DNA of 15,802 bases from an uncultured bacterium. Lineage in GTDB: Bacteria > Patescibacteriota > Gracilibacteria > Absconditabacterales > Absconditicoccaceae. The notes under the pieces are model-generated. The model saw only the letters and a list, made by a program, of their open reading frames with translations. It was not told the origin of the DNA and searched no databases. The stretch lies in assembly GCA_903943625.1 (NCBI GenBank), contig CAJAPL010000181.1:1-15802 (forward strand), read 5' to 3'. Positions 15,165 to 15,802 of the stretch are shown here, piece by piece. Position 1 is the first letter of the stretch, and each line of letters begins with the position of its first letter. Both the position numbers and the translations under genes were made by a program.

Positions 15165-15193
15165 AAAAAAAATTACCTTTGAAATATTCAAGG
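15165..15193 (-). terminator. Attenuator-like hairpin ahead of rplJ
   Basis: On the minus strand CCTTGAATATTTCAAAGG (15176-15193) can fold into a seven-pair stem with one bulged A and a three-base loop. A short TAA then leads into eight T (15165-15172). It sits 21 bases before the rplJ ATG and downstream of the L10-leader-like fold. This is the place where an attenuator controlled by uL10 would be expected. The stem is weak (three G-C pairs) and the three-base gap before the T run is not ideal. Confidence 0.45.
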
Positions 15194-15221
15194 CTATACC
15201 AAAATCATAAAATGAATTCTG

Positions 15222-15280
15222 AATAACCTAGGTAGGGACTAATGTGTTTTACGTACTGAACAACCTACTTTCTTTGGTAT
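15222..15280 (-). promoter_or_regulatory. L10 leader-like RNA (autoregulatory site for uL10-bL12)
   Basis: On the minus strand ATACCAAAGAAAGTAGG (15264-15280) can pair with CCCTACCTAGGTTATT (15222-15237). ACC pairs with GGT and GTAGG with CCTAC, separated on one side by AAAGAAA and on the other by CTA. This asymmetric internal loop resembles the kink-turn of the known ribosomal L10 leader (ACC...GAAGACAGCAGG...CCTGC-CGA-GGT). It lies 78 bases ahead of rplJ, the right context. In known cases the uL10-bL12 complex binds here to reduce expression. The call rests on sequence pattern and position; no covariance search was possible. Confidence 0.65.
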
Positions 15281-15371
15281 AACAGATGATGTTTATGTTT
15301 TTTTAAATCAATTGCAAGAGATTTTTACAAAACAATTTCCCAACATTTTAAAGGATGCCAATAAAGTTTAT

Positions 15372-15677
15372 TTATATCTTGTAGTTTTTTATTTTTTCGG
15401 CGGCTCTGGATATTATTAACTTAGCAATCCTAACTGGGATTAATTCAGCTTTTGAATGTTTAAATATATTTTTAACGGCATCTTCATTTATATCTATCCT
15501 ATAAAGAGTCGTCATTAACTTATTTCGGTCATAGTCGATCAAATATTTTATCCTAGCAGAAAGTAACATCTCCAAATCCTTCAAACCAAAATCAAATGCT
15601 TCAATATTTTGATCCTGAACTTTTTTTAGCGCAAACTGATTAACGATAACTTCAATGGTATGTTTATCAATATCCAT
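15372..15677 (-). CDS. Uncharacterised small protein upstream of rplJ
   Basis: I do not recognise a named gene. From the ATG at 15677 the product is 101 aa. It is helical by composition, charged and without membrane segments or cysteines. Its central region is KDLEMLLSARIKYLIDYDRN followed by LMTTLYRIDINEDAVKNIF and VRIAKLIISRAAEKI. This layout, a helix with xxRIxYLID then LxxxLYRIDI, resembles a short uncharacterised protein family I associate with Bacteroidota; this is an impression only. A TTG at 15707 would add ten residues. It has no TGA codon and only one glycine (GGT). A promoter-like site lies upstream, and rplK/rplA, the usual genes before rplJ, are missing. It may share the transcript that carries the L10 leader. 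Confidence 0.8.
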   Translation of the reverse strand: MDIDKHTIEVIVNQFALKKVQDQNIEAFDFGLKDLEMLLSARIKYLIDYDRNKLMTTLYRIDINEDAVKNIFKHSKAELIPVRIAKLIISRAAEKIKNYKI

Positions 15678-15736
15678 TATTTTAGAATTGAAAATAAAAT
15701 CCAACAAAACATCGATTTTTTTCCTGACCGCACAAC

Positions 15737-15763
15737 AATCTATGCTTTTTTATATTTTGTCAA
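15737..15763 (-). promoter_or_regulatory. Promoter-like site for the small gene before rplJ
   Basis: On the minus strand a perfect TTGACA (15758-15763) is followed after 15 bases by TAGATT (15737-15742), 59 bases before the ATG at 15677. The -35 is ideal, but the -10 is only four of six and the spacer is short. The stretch 15708-15802 otherwise holds no gene I can support. Confidence 0.4.
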
Positions 15764-15802
15764 GCTTTCTATCGTTATTTTATATATTACAAAGTAATTT
15801 AA

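Noticed and set aside
15740..15802. Plus-strand ATG frame open to the window edge
   Set aside because: Only about 20 codons, very hydrophobic and AT-driven, opposite a promoter-like site. No homology can be recognised.

Overview
The window comes from a low-GC bacterium that reads UGA as glycine (translation table 25), the code known from the candidate-phyla lineages Absconditabacteria (SR1) and Gracilibacteria (BD1-5). With the ordinary bacterial code every large gene falls into fragments. With TGA read as Gly, fifteen intact, conserved genes appear, all on the minus strand. All fifteen end in TAA (11) or TAG (4), none in TGA. In-frame TGA falls on invariant glycines, for example the Gly-rich clamp segment of RpoB, the GDKLAGKHGNKG motif and the GRRVLARRR motif of bL34. 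I cannot tell the two lineages apart from this sequence.

Layout in transcription order (high to low coordinates). A promoter-like site (15737-15763) precedes a small uncharacterised gene (15372-15677). A leader of about 230 bases follows, holding an L10-leader-like RNA (15222-15280) and an attenuator-like hairpin (15165-15193). Next is a dense run of translation and transcription genes: rplJ, rplL, rpsB, a small three-helix membrane protein, tsf, rpsF, rpsR, rpmH, rpoB and rpoC. After a new promoter-like site (3517-3544) come rpmA (with a long Lys/Pro/Ala repeat tail), rpmF and nusB, closed by a terminator (2018-2042). Last is a separately transcribed elp3-type tRNA-modification gene (84-1955), with its own promoter and a strong hairpin terminator.

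The genes form a growth-related block: RNA polymerase beta and beta', seven ribosomal proteins plus the bL12 stalk protein, EF-Ts and NusB. The order is unusual. The common rplJL-rpoBC cluster is split by rpsB-tsf-rpsF-rpsR-rpmH, and rplK/rplA are absent upstream of rplJ. The L10 leader suggests the usual stalk autoregulation controls a much longer transcript here.

The first 142 bases are a perfect palindrome centred exactly on the elp3 terminator hairpin, so the last 18 codons and stop of elp3 occur twice, tail to tail. This is probably a fold-back assembly or amplification artefact at a contig end, though a true inverted duplication is possible. No tRNA, rRNA, CRISPR array, insertion sequence or defence system was seen, and there is no stretch over 300 bases without a gene.
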